From JBCCGL01 sp039029275 (GTDB lineage: Bacteria; Pseudomonadota; Gammaproteobacteria; JBCCGL01): 64,000 nt of DNA. Where the stretch lies: NCBI GenBank assembly GCA_039029275.1, contig JBCCGL010000008.1, positions 186,001 to 250,000 of the forward strand, given 5' to 3'. The notes under the pieces were generated by a model. That model worked only from the letters and a program-made list of their open reading frames with translations. It was not told where the DNA came from and made no database searches. Positions 25,811 to 35,682 of this stretch are shown piece by piece (positions within the stretch are counted from its first letter, which is position 1; the number at the start of each line of letters is the position of its first letter). A program made the position numbers and the translations under genes.

Positions 25811-26590
25811 TCAAACCGTCACATCTGCCTGCTTCTTCACCTTTGGTCGAAAAATATGCGCCTTGTCCTCTCGATACAAAAAAGATTGCTCAACTTCTGC
25901 AGGATCAAGCACGTGCCCAACCAGAATCAAGGCGGTGCGGGTAAACCCTTTCTCGCGGACTTTACCGACGATATCAGATAGGGTTCCTGTCACCCGGTCC
26001 TGATCGTCCCAGGAGGTGCGATAGCACACCGCGACCGGACAGTCTTCGCCGTAGAAAGGAATCAGTTCGGCGACGATCTTGTGAATGCGCGGCACACCGA
26101 GGTGAATTGCGAGCGTTGCACGATGCGCGGCGAGTTCGCTCAGGCTTTCGCCCTCGGGCATTGAGGTTTTACCTGCGTAGCGGGTGTAGATAACGGTTTG
26201 CGAAATGTTCGGAACCGTCAGTTCGTTGCCTAGCCACGCGGCAGATGCGGAAGTCGCCGTGACACCAGGGACAATCTCGTAGTCGATGCCCAAATTGCGT
26301 AATTCGTGGATTTGTTCAGCGATCGCGCCGTAAATGCTGGGGTCGCCCGAATGCACGCGAGCCACGTCAAGATCGTCGTCATGCGCGCGCTGCATCAGGC
26401 CGATGATCTGGTCCAGGTGAAGTTCGGCGGTATTGGTCACCTGCGCACCTGACTCAAGGTCAGTTAAAACCGCTTCCGGCACCAGCGAACCCGCGTACAA
26501 TACCACCGGGCACTGACGCAGCAGGCGTTGGCCTTTGATCGTGATGAGCTCCGGGTCACCCGGACCGGCACCGATAAAATAGACTTTCAT
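25811..26590 (-). CDS. cobM: (Cobalt-)precorrin-4 C11-methyltransferase CobM/CbiF
   Basis: SAM-dependent tetrapyrrole methylase of 259 residues. It shows the family start MKVYFIGAGPGDPELITIKG, YAGSLVPE, VARVHSGDPSIYGA (the SAM-binding GDPxxYG loop) and EIVPGVTATSASAAWLG, which together identify the C11 enzyme among the methylases. I chose the ATG at 26590; upstream in-frame ATGs at 26608 and 26635 add sequence not found in the family. It is divergent from the cobyrinate amidase gene with 75 bases between them, too short for a cobalamin riboswitch. Confidence 0.94.
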   Translation of the reverse strand: MKVYFIGAGPGDPELITIKGQRLLRQCPVVLYAGSLVPEAVLTDLESGAQVTNTAELHLDQIIGLMQRAHDDDLDVARVHSGDPSIYGAIAEQIHELRNLGIDYEIVPGVTATSASAAWLGNELTVPNISQTVIYTRYAGKTSMPEGESLSELAAHRATLAIHLGVPRIHKIVAELIPFYGEDCPVAVCYRTSWDDQDRVTGTLSDIVGKVREKGFTRTALILVGHVLDPAEVEQSFLYREDKAHIFRPKVKKQADVTV

Positions 26591-26665
26591 ATCTGAATCG
26601 ATCTCCATGTCACCAGTTTTCAGAAGGGCGCGCATTCTATCTCAGAAGCCATACCGGGGTCAGCA

Positions 26666-27970
26666 ATGATTGCACATTGTCCTGCGTTGCTGATTGCCGC
26701 GCCGGCCTCCGGTCACGGTAAAACATCGCTGACCGCGGGTCTTGCACGCTATCACGCTCGCGCCGGGCGCAATGTGCGCGTGTTCAAAACGGGGCCGGAT
26801 TTTCTTGACCCGATGATTCTTGAGCGCGCCAGCGGTAACGCCGTTTATCAGCTCGATCTGTGGATGACCGGCAAAGACGCCTGTCGCCAGTTGCTGTTTG
26901 AGGCCGCGCAATCCGCTGATTTGATACTGGTCGAGGGTGTCATGGGATTGTTTGACGGCGACCCGTGCAGCGCGGATGTGTCGCAGCGCTTTGGCATTCC
27001 GGTTGCCGCCGTGATCGACGCGAGCGCCATGGCTGGCACCTTTGGCGCGGTTGCGCACGGCCTCTTCAGTTACCGCGAGAACCTGGCGTGCGCCGGGGTG
27101 ATCGCCAATCGCATTGCCGGTGACTATCACGCCGACCTGGTGCGCGAATCATTGCCCCACAGCATTCCGTGGCTCGGTGCGGTTAATCGAGACGAGGTAA
27201 TGGGACTCCCGAGCAGGCATCTGGGGCTGGTGCAGGCCAAGGAGGTGGCCGATCTCGATGCCCGACTCGATGCGTTGGCGGATTGTTTTGCCAATACGCC
27301 GTTGGCCAATCTGCCGCAAGCCATTGAATTTAGTGGTACTGATCCCGATACTAGTGTGCGTGAACAGCCGCTTGCCGGCCGCACAATTGCGATTGCGCGC
27401 GACGCCGCGTTTGCGTTTTTGTATCCCGCAAACATTGACACGCTGCAGTCACTGGGTGCGAATCTGGTGTACTTTTCGCCGATCAGCGACGCGTCAGTGC
27501 CGCAGGCAGATAGCCTGTTTTTACCCGGCGGTTACCCGGAGCTGCATCTCGACTCGCTGAGCGCCAACAGGTCGATGCTGCAAAGCGTTCGCGCGTTTGT
27601 CGCCAGCGGCAAACGGGTATACGCCGAATGCGGCGGCATGCTCTATTTGCTCGAGTCGCTAAGCGATAAAAGCGGCGAAAAGGCCGCGATGGCAGGCGTG
27701 TTGCCGGGTCGGGCAACCATGCAATCGAAGCTGGTGGCGCTGGGGATGCAGAGTTTCCCCTTGATGGACGGCGAGTGGCGCGGGCATACGTTTCATCATT
27801 CCACGCTGGAAACGACGCTTGCGCCCAGCGCGCGTGGTCGACGCCAGCGAGGGAATCGGGCGGGGTATGACGGAGAATCGATTTTTATCCACGGCAGCGT
27901 TATCGCGAGCTATATTCACGCCTACTTTTCATCAGATCCGGCGCTGACGGGGCGGGTCTTCGGCGGCTAA
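26666..27970 (+). CDS. cbiA: Cobyrinate a,c-diamide synthase CbiA/CobB
   Basis: It amidates the a and c side chains of (cobalt-)cobyrinate or hydrogenobyrinate, using glutamine and ATP. The 434-residue product has the dethiobiotin-synthetase-like ATP domain (PASGHGKTSLTAGL, KTGPDFLDP, EGVMGLFDG) and a C-terminal class I glutaminase domain (LFLPGGYPELH, with the nucleophile Cys in AECGGMLYL, and a His in HGSVIASYIHAYF). Its length fits the CbiA/CobB range. The 3' end lies 14 bases before pepN. Confidence 0.95.
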   Translation: MIAHCPALLIAAPASGHGKTSLTAGLARYHARAGRNVRVFKTGPDFLDPMILERASGNAVYQLDLWMTGKDACRQLLFEAAQSADLILVEGVMGLFDGDPCSADVSQRFGIPVAAVIDASAMAGTFGAVAHGLFSYRENLACAGVIANRIAGDYHADLVRESLPHSIPWLGAVNRDEVMGLPSRHLGLVQAKEVADLDARLDALADCFANTPLANLPQAIEFSGTDPDTSVREQPLAGRTIAIARDAAFAFLYPANIDTLQSLGANLVYFSPISDASVPQADSLFLPGGYPELHLDSLSANRSMLQSVRAFVASGKRVYAECGGMLYLLESLSDKSGEKAAMAGVLPGRATMQSKLVALGMQSFPLMDGEWRGHTFHHSTLETTLAPSARGRRQRGNRAGYDGESIFIHGSVIASYIHAYFSSDPALTGRVFGG

Positions 27971-27984
27971 AGAGAGCCAGAATA

Positions 27985-30597
27985 ATGAAAGAAAATACGA
28001 GTCCAAAAGCAATTTTGCGCAGCGACTATGAAGCGCCGGAATTTTGGGTGGACGACGTCACGCTGTACGTTTTGCTCAATGAGGACGTCACGCTGGTCAC
28101 CTGCGAAATGAACCTGCGACGCAATCCTGAAGCGGCGGCGACGCACCTGCATCTCGACGGCAGCCACCAAAAGCTGGTTTCGCTTAATCTCGACGGTGAA
28201 CTCCTTCAAGCAGATGCATACGAGTTGGATGACGCCGGCTTGACCTTGCGCGATGTGCCGGATGCGTTTCAGCTCACGGTGACCAGCGAGATAGAGCCGC
28301 AAAACAACACCGCGCTCGAAGGTTTGTATAAATCCAGCGGCAATTACTGCACCCAGTGCGAGGCACAGGGCTTTCGTCGAATCACGTACTACCCGGACCG
28401 ACCCGACGTAATGGCCAGATTCACCGTGACGGTCGACGCCGCAAAAGATAAATACCCCGTGCTGCTATCCAATGGCAATCCGATTAGCCGGCGTGACCTG
28501 GACGGCGGGCGCCACAGCGTGACCTGGGAAGACCCCTTCCCCAAACCCAGCTATCTGTTTGCGCTGGTCGCCGGTGATCTGGCCTGCGTGCGAGACACGT
28601 TTACCACGATGTCGGGTCGCGAGGTGTCACTGGAAATTTACGTCGAGCATCACAACGCAGACAAGTGTGATCACGCCATGCGCTCGCTGAAAAAAGCCAT
28701 GCGCTGGGACGAGGAGCGTTTTGGCCTCGAGTACGATCTCGACATTTACATGATCGTCGCGGTCGATGACTTCAATATGGGCGCGATGGAGAACAAGGGT
28801 CTCAACGTGTTCAACTCCAAGTTCGTGCTGGCAAATCAGGCCACCGCGACCGATATGGATTTCCAGAATATCGAGGGTGTGATCGCGCACGAGTACTTTC
28901 ACAACTGGACCGGCAATCGCGTGACCTGCCGCGACTGGTTTCAGCTGAGTTTGAAAGAAGGGCTGACCGTTTTCCGCGATCAGGAATTCAGCTCCGACAT
29001 GAACTCGCGCGCGGTTAAACGAATCGAGGATGTGCGCCTTTTACGCGCGCGTCAGTTTCCGGAAGACGCAGGCCCGACGGCGCACCCGATTCGCCCGGAC
29101 TCCTACATCGAGATCAACAATTTCTACACGCTGACCGTTTACGAAAAAGGTTCAGAAGTCATCCGCGTGCTGCATACGATTCTGGGCGAGGAGAACTTTC
29201 GCAAGGGCATGGACTTGTACTTTGAGCGTCATGACGGCCAGGCCGTGACCTGTGAGGATTTTGTCGCAGCGATGGAAGACGCCAGTGGAATCGATTTGCG
29301 TACCGCGCGGCAGTGGTATTCGCAAGCGGGTACGCCCGACTTGACCGTCGCGATGGACTACGATGCCGCGCGCAAAACCTGCGCGCTGAAATTCAGCCAG
29401 AAAATCCCGCCAACACCGGGACAATCCGATAAAAATCCTACGCATATTCCGGTCAAGCTTGCGCTTTTTGCCAGTGACGGTAAACCGCTACCGTTTTCGG
29501 CGGATGGCAAATACGAATACACCTTTGACGTGACGGGCGAATCGCAGTCGTTCACGCTCGAAGGCGTCGACGCGGCGCCGGTGCCGTCCTTGCTGCGCGG
29601 TTTCTCTGCACCGGTGAATTTGCACTACGACTACAGCGACGAGGATCTGGCGTTTTTGATGGCGCACGAAGACGACTCGTTTAACCGCTGGGATGCCGGG
29701 CAAAAGCTCGCACTTCGCGTGGCCTTAGCCTTGCTTGATAACCCAACCGGTGCGGTACCGAAGTCGTATATCGAAGCCTGCGCCGCGGTGCTCAGCGGCG
29801 GCGGCGACGATGCCCTGATTGCCGAGGCTTTGCATCTGCCAGGTGAAGAGGTGATCGGTGAGGCCTGCGAGGCAATGGATATCGCCGCACTGCACGCGGT
29901 GCGCGAGAAGATGCTGGGCGCCCTGGCGACGCGCATGCAGCCCGAACTCATCAGCACGTATCATCGCTGTACCACCGATGGCGAATTTAGCGTCGATGCC
30001 ACCGCGATTGGCCAACGCAGTTTAAAAAATACCTGCCTTGGATTGCTCAAGTATGCGCCGGGTGACGAGGGAATCGCGTTTGCAAAAGCGCAGTTCGAAT
30101 CTGCAAGCAATATGACCGACGAAATCGCTGCGCTGCGGATTCTGTGCGATGCAGAAAACCTGGACCCTCAGCCGTATCTCGCTGCGTTTTACGAGAAATG
30201 GCGCAGCGAGCGACTGGTGATCGACAAGTGGTTTTCCATCCAGAGTATGTCGCGGCGGGCAGACACGCTGTCGCGTGTAAAAACGCTGACTTCGCACACG
30301 GATTTTGAGATGCAGAATCCGAATCGTGTGCGCTCCCTGCTCGGCGCTTTTGCGATGAGCAATCCGGTTCGTTTTCACGCACCCGATGGAGAAGCGTATA
30401 CCTTCTTCGCTGACCACATTATCGAACTGGATAAAATTAACCCGCAGGTGGCTGCGCGCATGGTGAGTGCGATGAGCCGATGGCGACGCTACGCGGCACC
30501 CAATTGCGATGCAATGAAAGTCGAGCTTGAGCGTATCCGCGCGGTAAACGGCATCTCAAATGATGTATTTGAGTTAGTCGATAAATCACTACAATAG
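27985..30597 (+). CDS. pepN: Aminopeptidase N (PepN), M1 family
   Basis: A cytoplasmic zinc aminopeptidase of 870 residues (E. coli PepN also 870) that finishes degradation of peptides from ATP-dependent proteases. Substrate N-terminus recognition motif GAMEN is at 266-270, the zinc site HEYFH at 302-306 with the distal Glu in LKEGLTVF (about 325), and the catalytic Tyr region in NFYTLTVYEKG. The C-terminal helical domains are complete. It starts 14 bases after the cobyrinate diamide synthase gene. Confidence 0.97.
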   Translation: MKENTSPKAILRSDYEAPEFWVDDVTLYVLLNEDVTLVTCEMNLRRNPEAAATHLHLDGSHQKLVSLNLDGELLQADAYELDDAGLTLRDVPDAFQLTVTSEIEPQNNTALEGLYKSSGNYCTQCEAQGFRRITYYPDRPDVMARFTVTVDAAKDKYPVLLSNGNPISRRDLDGGRHSVTWEDPFPKPSYLFALVAGDLACVRDTFTTMSGREVSLEIYVEHHNADKCDHAMRSLKKAMRWDEERFGLEYDLDIYMIVAVDDFNMGAMENKGLNVFNSKFVLANQATATDMDFQNIEGVIAHEYFHNWTGNRVTCRDWFQLSLKEGLTVFRDQEFSSDMNSRAVKRIEDVRLLRARQFPEDAGPTAHPIRPDSYIEINNFYTLTVYEKGSEVIRVLHTILGEENFRKGMDLYFERHDGQAVTCEDFVAAMEDASGIDLRTARQWYSQAGTPDLTVAMDYDAARKTCALKFSQKIPPTPGQSDKNPTHIPVKLALFASDGKPLPFSADGKYEYTFDVTGESQSFTLEGVDAAPVPSLLRGFSAPVNLHYDYSDEDLAFLMAHEDDSFNRWDAGQKLALRVALALLDNPTGAVPKSYIEACAAVLSGGGDDALIAEALHLPGEEVIGEACEAMDIAALHAVREKMLGALATRMQPELISTYHRCTTDGEFSVDATAIGQRSLKNTCLGLLKYAPGDEGIAFAKAQFESASNMTDEIAALRILCDAENLDPQPYLAAFYEKWRSERLVIDKWFSIQSMSRRADTLSRVKTLTSHTDFEMQNPNRVRSLLGAFAMSNPVRFHAPDGEAYTFFADHIIELDKINPQVAARMVSAMSRWRRYAAPNCDAMKVELERIRAVNGISNDVFELVDKSLQ

Positions 30598-30624
30598 GCG
30601 TGACGATCTAAACGGAGACGCGTG

Positions 30625-30888
30625 ATGGCAGGTGGCTGGGCTCGCGACGGCGCGGTGCAGGATCAAATCGACGCCAGCGTTGAAGACGCAGTCAAGCGTG
30701 CGCGAGAGCAAATGCCGAAAGGTCAAAGCCTGACGCATTGCGAAGAGTGCGACACCGAGATTCCGCCGGCGCGGCGCGAAGCCGTTCCCGGAGTACGCTT
30801 GTGTATTAGCTGTCAGTCTGAAGTGGACGAGGCGCAAGCATTTACTGCGTACAATCGCCGTGGCAGCAAGGACAGTCAGCTACGCTAG
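30625..30888 (+). CDS. DksA/TraR-type zinc-finger protein, YbiI-like
   Basis: An 87-88-residue protein with a C4 zinc finger CEECDTEIPPARREAVPGVRLCISC (about 40-64) preceded by a short acidic helix. The size and MAGGWARDGAVQDQI start match E. coli YbiI, a small DksA/TraR relative that lacks the long coiled coil needed to enter the RNA-polymerase secondary channel. Its role is not established. A GTG directly before the ATG would add one residue; GGAG lies about 8 bases upstream. It is probably co-transcribed with pepN. Confidence 0.88.
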   Translation: MAGGWARDGAVQDQIDASVEDAVKRAREQMPKGQSLTHCEECDTEIPPARREAVPGVRLCISCQSEVDEAQAFTAYNRRGSKDSQLR

Positions 30889-30922
30889 CATAGCGACCCT
30901 CTTGTCAAATTCGAGCCAAATC

Positions 30923-31288
30923 GTGAATCGATCAGCCATCAACCTTGCGAAAAAATTTGCAAAATTCTCTGAACATTGGTCCCCCCGGGTTGTTGCCGAG
31001 ATGAACGATTACCAGTTTAAACTGGTGAAAGTTCAGGGCGAGTTTGTGTGGCACGACCATCCCGACACCGACGAAGTTTTTATTGTGATCGAGGGTAAGC
31101 TCGATATCGAATTTCGCGACAGCACCGTCACTTTGGGCGCGGGCGAGATGTACGTCGTCCCTAGAGGTGTGGAGCATCGCCCTGGCGCGCGCGATGAGTG
31201 CAAAATGATGCTGGTCGAACCGCGCGGTGTCGTCAACACGGGTGACGCAGACAGCAAGCTAACCGCGCAAAACGACGTTTGGATTTAG
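30923..31288 (+). CDS. Small single-domain cupin
   Basis: A cupin of about 121 residues. Motif 1 is HDHPDTDEVFIVIEG (metal ligands His, His, Glu) and motif 2 is LGAGEMYVVPRGVEHRPGA (final His). The same family is often annotated as cupin domain or mannose-6-phosphate-isomerase-like, without a known substrate. The start is uncertain: a GTG at 30923 fits the conserved start, whereas an ATG at 30860 would overlap the zinc-finger gene by 29 bases. Confidence 0.8.
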   Translation: MNRSAINLAKKFAKFSEHWSPRVVAEMNDYQFKLVKVQGEFVWHDHPDTDEVFIVIEGKLDIEFRDSTVTLGAGEMYVVPRGVEHRPGARDECKMMLVEPRGVVNTGDADSKLTAQNDVWI

Positions 31289-31439
31289 CATGTAGTCGCA
31301 ATTTTGTTAACAATCATCAAACTGATTGGCTGCGCTTTTCAACGCCTGTGCTAGACTCGCGCCTGCCTGCGGTATTAGCCAATTGACAGACCAGCGCGTA
31401 TCCGCACCGTACCGCTGACTGCGTTCGCAGAACAACTCC

Positions 31440-31467
31440 ACGAGTGTAAGAACTCGTTCTTTTTTTA
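31440..31467 (+). terminator. Possible rho-independent terminator
   Basis: A 6-bp stem ACGAGT/ACTCGT (31440-31445 and 31452-31457) with a 6-base loop is followed by TTCTTTTTTT. It lies between the cupin gene and the SulP transporter gene, at the right place to end transcription from the pepN side. The stem is short, so confidence is moderate. Confidence 0.4.
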
Positions 31468-31516
31468 TAACCCATGTGCTCGCAAGGTTGCGACGGCACA
31501 TTGACGACCCGTTCCG

Positions 31517-33277
31517 ATGTTGACGTTTTTTCAGTTAGAGATTTTTCGGCGCTTTATACCGTTTATGAAGTGGATGCCCGGACTTACTCGCGCGGACATC
31601 AAATGCGACGTAATGGCGGGCCTGACCGGTGCGGTCATCGTGCTGCCGCAGGGTGTCGCGTTCGCCACTATTGCCGGGATGCCGCCGGAGTATGGTCTCT
31701 ATGCAGGGATGGTGCCGGCGATTATTGCTGCCTTGTTCGGATCCAGCAGACATTTGGTTTCCGGGCCGACGACGGCCGCATCGATTGTGATGTTTTCATC
31801 GCTCAGCGTGCTCGCTGTTCCCGGCAGCTTTCACTACGTCGAGCTGGCGCTAACCCTGACCTTTATGGTCGGAATCATGCAACTCGCATTGGGTTTTGCG
31901 CGCATGGGGGCGCTGGTTAACTTTATTTCGCACTCGGTGATCGTCGGGTTTACCGCTGGCGCTGCTTTGCTGATTGCGAGCAAGCAGCTCGGTAATTTTT
32001 TCGGTGTGACAATTCCGCGCGGTGGGCACGTGCAAGACATCCTCTACAATTTTTACGTGCAGTTGCCGACGCTTAACTATTACGTGCTCAGCGTCGGTGT
32101 CGTCACGTTGGTTTCGGGTATCGCGTTTAAAAAATGGTTGCCGCGCATACCGTTCATGATCGCCGCGATGGTGATTGGCGGCATCGTCGCCACCGTTCTC
32201 AACGCCTATTTCGGCCAGTCAGTTACCGGCATAAAAACCGTGGGTGCTTTGCCGAACTCACTGCCCCCGTTATCCGCGCCGGTGCTGACCGCCGAGGCGA
32301 TTCGCGACCTCGCGCCTGCCGCGCTGGCAATGACCTTGTTTGCGCTTACCGAGGCGGTCTCGATCGGGCGTTCTCTTGCAGCGCGATCCGGTCATCGTAT
32401 CGACGGCAATCAGGAATTTGTCGGTCAGGGCTTATCGAATCTCGCTGGCAGTTTTTTCAGCGGATACGTGGCTACCGGTTCGTTTAACCGCAGCGGCTTG
32501 AATTTTCAGGCTGGCGCGAAATCACCCGTTGCAGCAATTTTGGCCGGCGCTTTATTGATGCTGATTGTGGTGCTGGTTGCACCCCTGGCGGCGTATCTTC
32601 CGAACGCTTCGATGGCCGCAATTTTGTTTATGGTGGCGTGGGGGTTAATCGATCTAAAAGAGATCAAGCACATTCTGCGCAGCACAAGGAATGACTCAGT
32701 GGTCATGGCGGTGACGTTTTTTGGCGCGCTGTTTCTTGAACTCGAAGTCGCGATCCTTGCGGGGGTCATGCTATCGCTGATTATTTACCTGATGCGGGTG
32801 GCGCGACCAAACGTCGCGACACTCGCGCCAGACCCCTCGCAGCCGAAGAACGCGTTCACCAGTGATCCCGAGCTCGCGCAATGCCCACAACTGAGATTTC
32901 TGCGTGTTGATGGCTCCCCGTTTTTTGGCAACGTGAATGTAATTCAGGACGAGGTCGAGCGCGTCGACGTTAAATACCCCGGTCAAAAGCATCTTGCGGT
33001 ATTGGCAGACGGGATCAACTTTGCCGATATTTCAGGGTGCGATGCGCTCGAAGCGGAAGCCACCCGGCGGCAAAAAATGGGTGGTGGTTTCTACCTGATT
33101 AACGTGAAACCAAAACTATGGTTGCCGCTCGCGAAGTCCGGTGCGATGCAAACCATCGGCACCGACAATATCTTCAAATCAAAACAGGAAGCGATTGGTG
33201 CGATATACGACAAGCTTGATCGCAACATTTGTCAAACGTGTGAAGCGCGTGTTTTCAGAGAATGCCAAAGCATCTGA
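31517..33277 (+). CDS. SulP-family anion transporter with STAS domain
   Basis: An inner-membrane transporter of 586 residues of the SulP/SLC26 family. The N-terminal membrane domain carries the signature DVMAGLTGAVIVLPQGVAFATIAGMPPEYGLYAG split over helices 1-3 and SGPTTAASI; a SGYVATGSFNRSGLN segment marks the second repeat. The C-terminal cytoplasmic STAS domain spans about 465-570 (LRFLRVDGSPFFGNV, LAVLADGINFADISGCDALE). Substrate could be sulfate, bicarbonate or a dicarboxylate; the sequence alone does not decide. A cysteine pair (CQTCEAR) ends the protein. Confidence 0.92.
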   Translation: MLTFFQLEIFRRFIPFMKWMPGLTRADIKCDVMAGLTGAVIVLPQGVAFATIAGMPPEYGLYAGMVPAIIAALFGSSRHLVSGPTTAASIVMFSSLSVLAVPGSFHYVELALTLTFMVGIMQLALGFARMGALVNFISHSVIVGFTAGAALLIASKQLGNFFGVTIPRGGHVQDILYNFYVQLPTLNYYVLSVGVVTLVSGIAFKKWLPRIPFMIAAMVIGGIVATVLNAYFGQSVTGIKTVGALPNSLPPLSAPVLTAEAIRDLAPAALAMTLFALTEAVSIGRSLAARSGHRIDGNQEFVGQGLSNLAGSFFSGYVATGSFNRSGLNFQAGAKSPVAAILAGALLMLIVVLVAPLAAYLPNASMAAILFMVAWGLIDLKEIKHILRSTRNDSVVMAVTFFGALFLELEVAILAGVMLSLIIYLMRVARPNVATLAPDPSQPKNAFTSDPELAQCPQLRFLRVDGSPFFGNVNVIQDEVERVDVKYPGQKHLAVLADGINFADISGCDALEAEATRRQKMGGGFYLINVKPKLWLPLAKSGAMQTIGTDNIFKSKQEAIGAIYDKLDRNICQTCEARVFRECQSI

Positions 33278-33366
33278 TTGCGAGTTAATGCCGGGTACCC
33301 TGCCACCTGTTTTCCTTGTATGAGTTTGATACGCTAGTTGCTTCGACATTTACGGAGTGACGTTTA

Positions 33367-34671
33367 GTGGCCTGCCAATACTTTGCCCCATGCGAACACG
33401 GTGCCGATACGTTTACCGTTGCGATGCCAAAGTTAACCTTCGGTCGTGGCTGCCTGGCCGAGGTCGGCGAGCGCGCCGCCGGGCGCGGTTTCACGCGCGT
33501 TGGGGTGATCACCGACCCGCACCTGCGCGATGGACCCTACGTTGCGGTGGTGTGTGACTCGCTAAAAAGCGCCGGCATCGACTTTGAGGTGTTTTGCGAT
33601 ATCCGCATCGAACCCGACGACCCCTCCATTGAGGCGGCGGCAGATTTTATTGGTAGCGGAAACTTCGATGCCATCGTCTCCGTGGGGGGTGGGTCGAGCA
33701 TGGATACGGCCAAGGCCGGAATTTTGTACGCGCAACACCCCGCCCCGTTTACCGATTATTTTGCGCCACCGGTGGGTGAAGGCCGACCGATTCCCGGCCC
33801 GTTGTTACCGCACATCGCCTGCCCGACGACATCCGGCACCGGCTCGGAATGCACCTCGGTTTCCGTCATCCGCATAAATGCGCTGAACACAAAGTTTGTG
33901 ATCGGCAGTCCGCATTTGATGCCGGTCGAGGCGATCGCCGATCCGACGTGTTGCGACACCTTGCCCGCAAACATCGTCGCGTCGACCGGCTTCGACCTGC
34001 TGTGTCACGCGATCGAGTGTTACACCGCCAAGGCCTACACACGCTGGCAGATTCCTGCCGATCCGAACAAGCGAACCCTGCTTCAGGGTGCCAACCCCTG
34101 GAGCGAGATGGCGGCCGCGCGCGCGCTCGACATTGCCGGAAAATACCTGGTGCGCGGCGTCAACGATGCCAGCGACAGCGAGGCGCGCGATCAGCTGATG
34201 TGGGGCGCCACGTTGGCAGGGATGGCATTTGGTAATTCCGGAACCCACCTGCCGCACGCAATGAGCTACGGCGTGACTCATCTGATGGACGACATCACCA
34301 CCGATGGCTATCCGGTCAAATCACCGTTTGTGCCGCACGGATTCAGCGTGATAGTCAGTGCGCCCTCAATCTTTCGGTATCTGGCAGAAGCCGCGCCGGA
34401 GCGCCACCTCGAAGCCGCCGATTGTTTGCAGGCCGACAGCAAAGGCGCTACCGCGGACGATGCCGGCGAAGTTGTCGCCAACCGATTGATCGAATTAATG
34501 AAAGGCAGCCACGCGCCGAATGGTTTGTCCGGCGTCGGGTTCGGCGAAGATGACGTTAATGCCCTGGCCGACTCCTCTATTCGGCAGGGCCGCGCGATTG
34601 CCAACGCGCCGCGCGAAACCAATTTGGTGGATATGCAGAATATATATGGGGCGGCGTTGAGTTATTGGTAA
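33367..34671 (+). CDS. Iron-containing alcohol dehydrogenase, HOT-like
   Basis: A 434-residue group III (iron-type) alcohol dehydrogenase. The NAD site SVGGGSSMDTAKA (about 102-114), PTTSGTGSE (about 160-168), and the metal ligands in ADPTCCDTLP, DLLCHAIE and GTHLPHAMSYG are all present. Length and the insertions after the Rossmann domain resemble hydroxyacid-oxoacid transhydrogenase (ADHFE1), which oxidises 4-hydroxybutyrate with 2-oxoglutarate as acceptor. It starts at a GTG with GGAG upstream. A LysR gene follows by 88 bases on the same strand and may regulate it. Confidence 0.88.
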   Translation: MACQYFAPCEHGADTFTVAMPKLTFGRGCLAEVGERAAGRGFTRVGVITDPHLRDGPYVAVVCDSLKSAGIDFEVFCDIRIEPDDPSIEAAADFIGSGNFDAIVSVGGGSSMDTAKAGILYAQHPAPFTDYFAPPVGEGRPIPGPLLPHIACPTTSGTGSECTSVSVIRINALNTKFVIGSPHLMPVEAIADPTCCDTLPANIVASTGFDLLCHAIECYTAKAYTRWQIPADPNKRTLLQGANPWSEMAAARALDIAGKYLVRGVNDASDSEARDQLMWGATLAGMAFGNSGTHLPHAMSYGVTHLMDDITTDGYPVKSPFVPHGFSVIVSAPSIFRYLAEAAPERHLEAADCLQADSKGATADDAGEVVANRLIELMKGSHAPNGLSGVGFGEDDVNALADSSIRQGRAIANAPRETNLVDMQNIYGAALSYW

Positions 34672-34759
34672 CCGCCTGTCCCAATTTCGGTAAAGCCAAG
34701 TGGTATTTGGCCGATAGTGGAGGTAGCTACATAGGCCTTCTTTCGCTTCGGTTTTAACT

Positions 34760-35671
34760 ATGGCTGATCGCTTGCATCAACATCTCCCGCTAAACGGTAT
34801 TACCGCGTTTGAGGCTGCTGCGCGCCATGGCAATTTCAGTCGCGCCGCGGAGGAGCTCGGCGTCAGCCAGGCCGCGGTCAGTCGGCAGATGAAATCACTG
34901 GAGACTGCAGTTAACTCGCCGTTGTTCCAGCGCGAACGCTATAGCGTTTCCCTCACCGATCACGGCAAATCGCTTTTCGCCTGCGTCGCGCCATTTATCA
35001 GCGAGCTCAACACGACCGTTGAACAAATCCAGCGCGAGGTTTCGACGCAGGACGAACTGGTCGTATGCACCGACCTGCTGGTCGCAACTGCGCTATCACC
35101 CCTGTTGCCCGACTTTTCGCAGGCGTTTGGCGACTCCCGCATCCGACTCATCAGTTCGTCGGGCAGCGTTGTCGAATCGCCGCAGGCGTTTAGCATCGCC
35201 TTGCAAATCGGTGGCGACGAACACGAAGGCTATACGCGTAAAACGGTTTGTCACGACGAGATCGTCGCCATATGTCAGACCGGCAACGAATCAATGTACT
35301 GTGGAGCAGATGGACAAGTTGACCTCGAGCTGGTCACGCTTTTGGAGCTCGACAACGCGTCGATGTCATGGCCATCGTGGTCACTGTTTTGCGAGACGAC
35401 AGGAACCCGCTACTTTAGCGCCCGGCAGCAGGTTTTTCGTGATGTGCGCAGCATGTTGAATGCGGTTGAACAGGGCATTGGTATCGCGCTGGGTTGGGGC
35501 AGCGTGTTGCAACAGTATGTCGATTCGCGACAGGTCTCGATAATTCCGGGTTTGCGTATACCGGTTAAAAATGGTGTGTCTGCTTACATACTCAGGGGTG
35601 TGAAACGCCACCCGCTAACGGACGACTTTATCGATTGGCTGAGCGTTCAGCGAAGCATGGCGTTGAAATAA
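34760..35671 (+). CDS. LysR-type regulator, GcvA-like
   Basis: A 303-residue LysR regulator with the N-terminal HTH (ITAFEAAARHGNFSRAAEELGVSQAAVSRQMKSLE, residues about 12-47) and a C-terminal substrate-binding-like effector domain (about 95-300). The wording of the HTH is that of the GcvA subgroup, which controls amino-acid and other catabolic genes. The target may be the iron-type dehydrogenase gene just upstream, though LysR regulators usually act on divergent genes. It ends 11 bases before a degenerate tRNA sequence. Confidence 0.92.
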   Translation: MADRLHQHLPLNGITAFEAAARHGNFSRAAEELGVSQAAVSRQMKSLETAVNSPLFQRERYSVSLTDHGKSLFACVAPFISELNTTVEQIQREVSTQDELVVCTDLLVATALSPLLPDFSQAFGDSRIRLISSSGSVVESPQAFSIALQIGGDEHEGYTRKTVCHDEIVAICQTGNESMYCGADGQVDLELVTLLELDNASMSWPSWSLFCETTGTRYFSARQQVFRDVRSMLNAVEQGIGIALGWGSVLQQYVDSRQVSIIPGLRIPVKNGVSAYILRGVKRHPLTDDFIDWLSVQRSMALK

Positions 35672-35682
35672 TCTCACTGGGC

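Noticed and set aside
31317..31501. Short minus-strand frames upstream of the SulP gene.
   Set aside because: No start signal, no homology that I can see, and a likely transcription terminator lies inside them.
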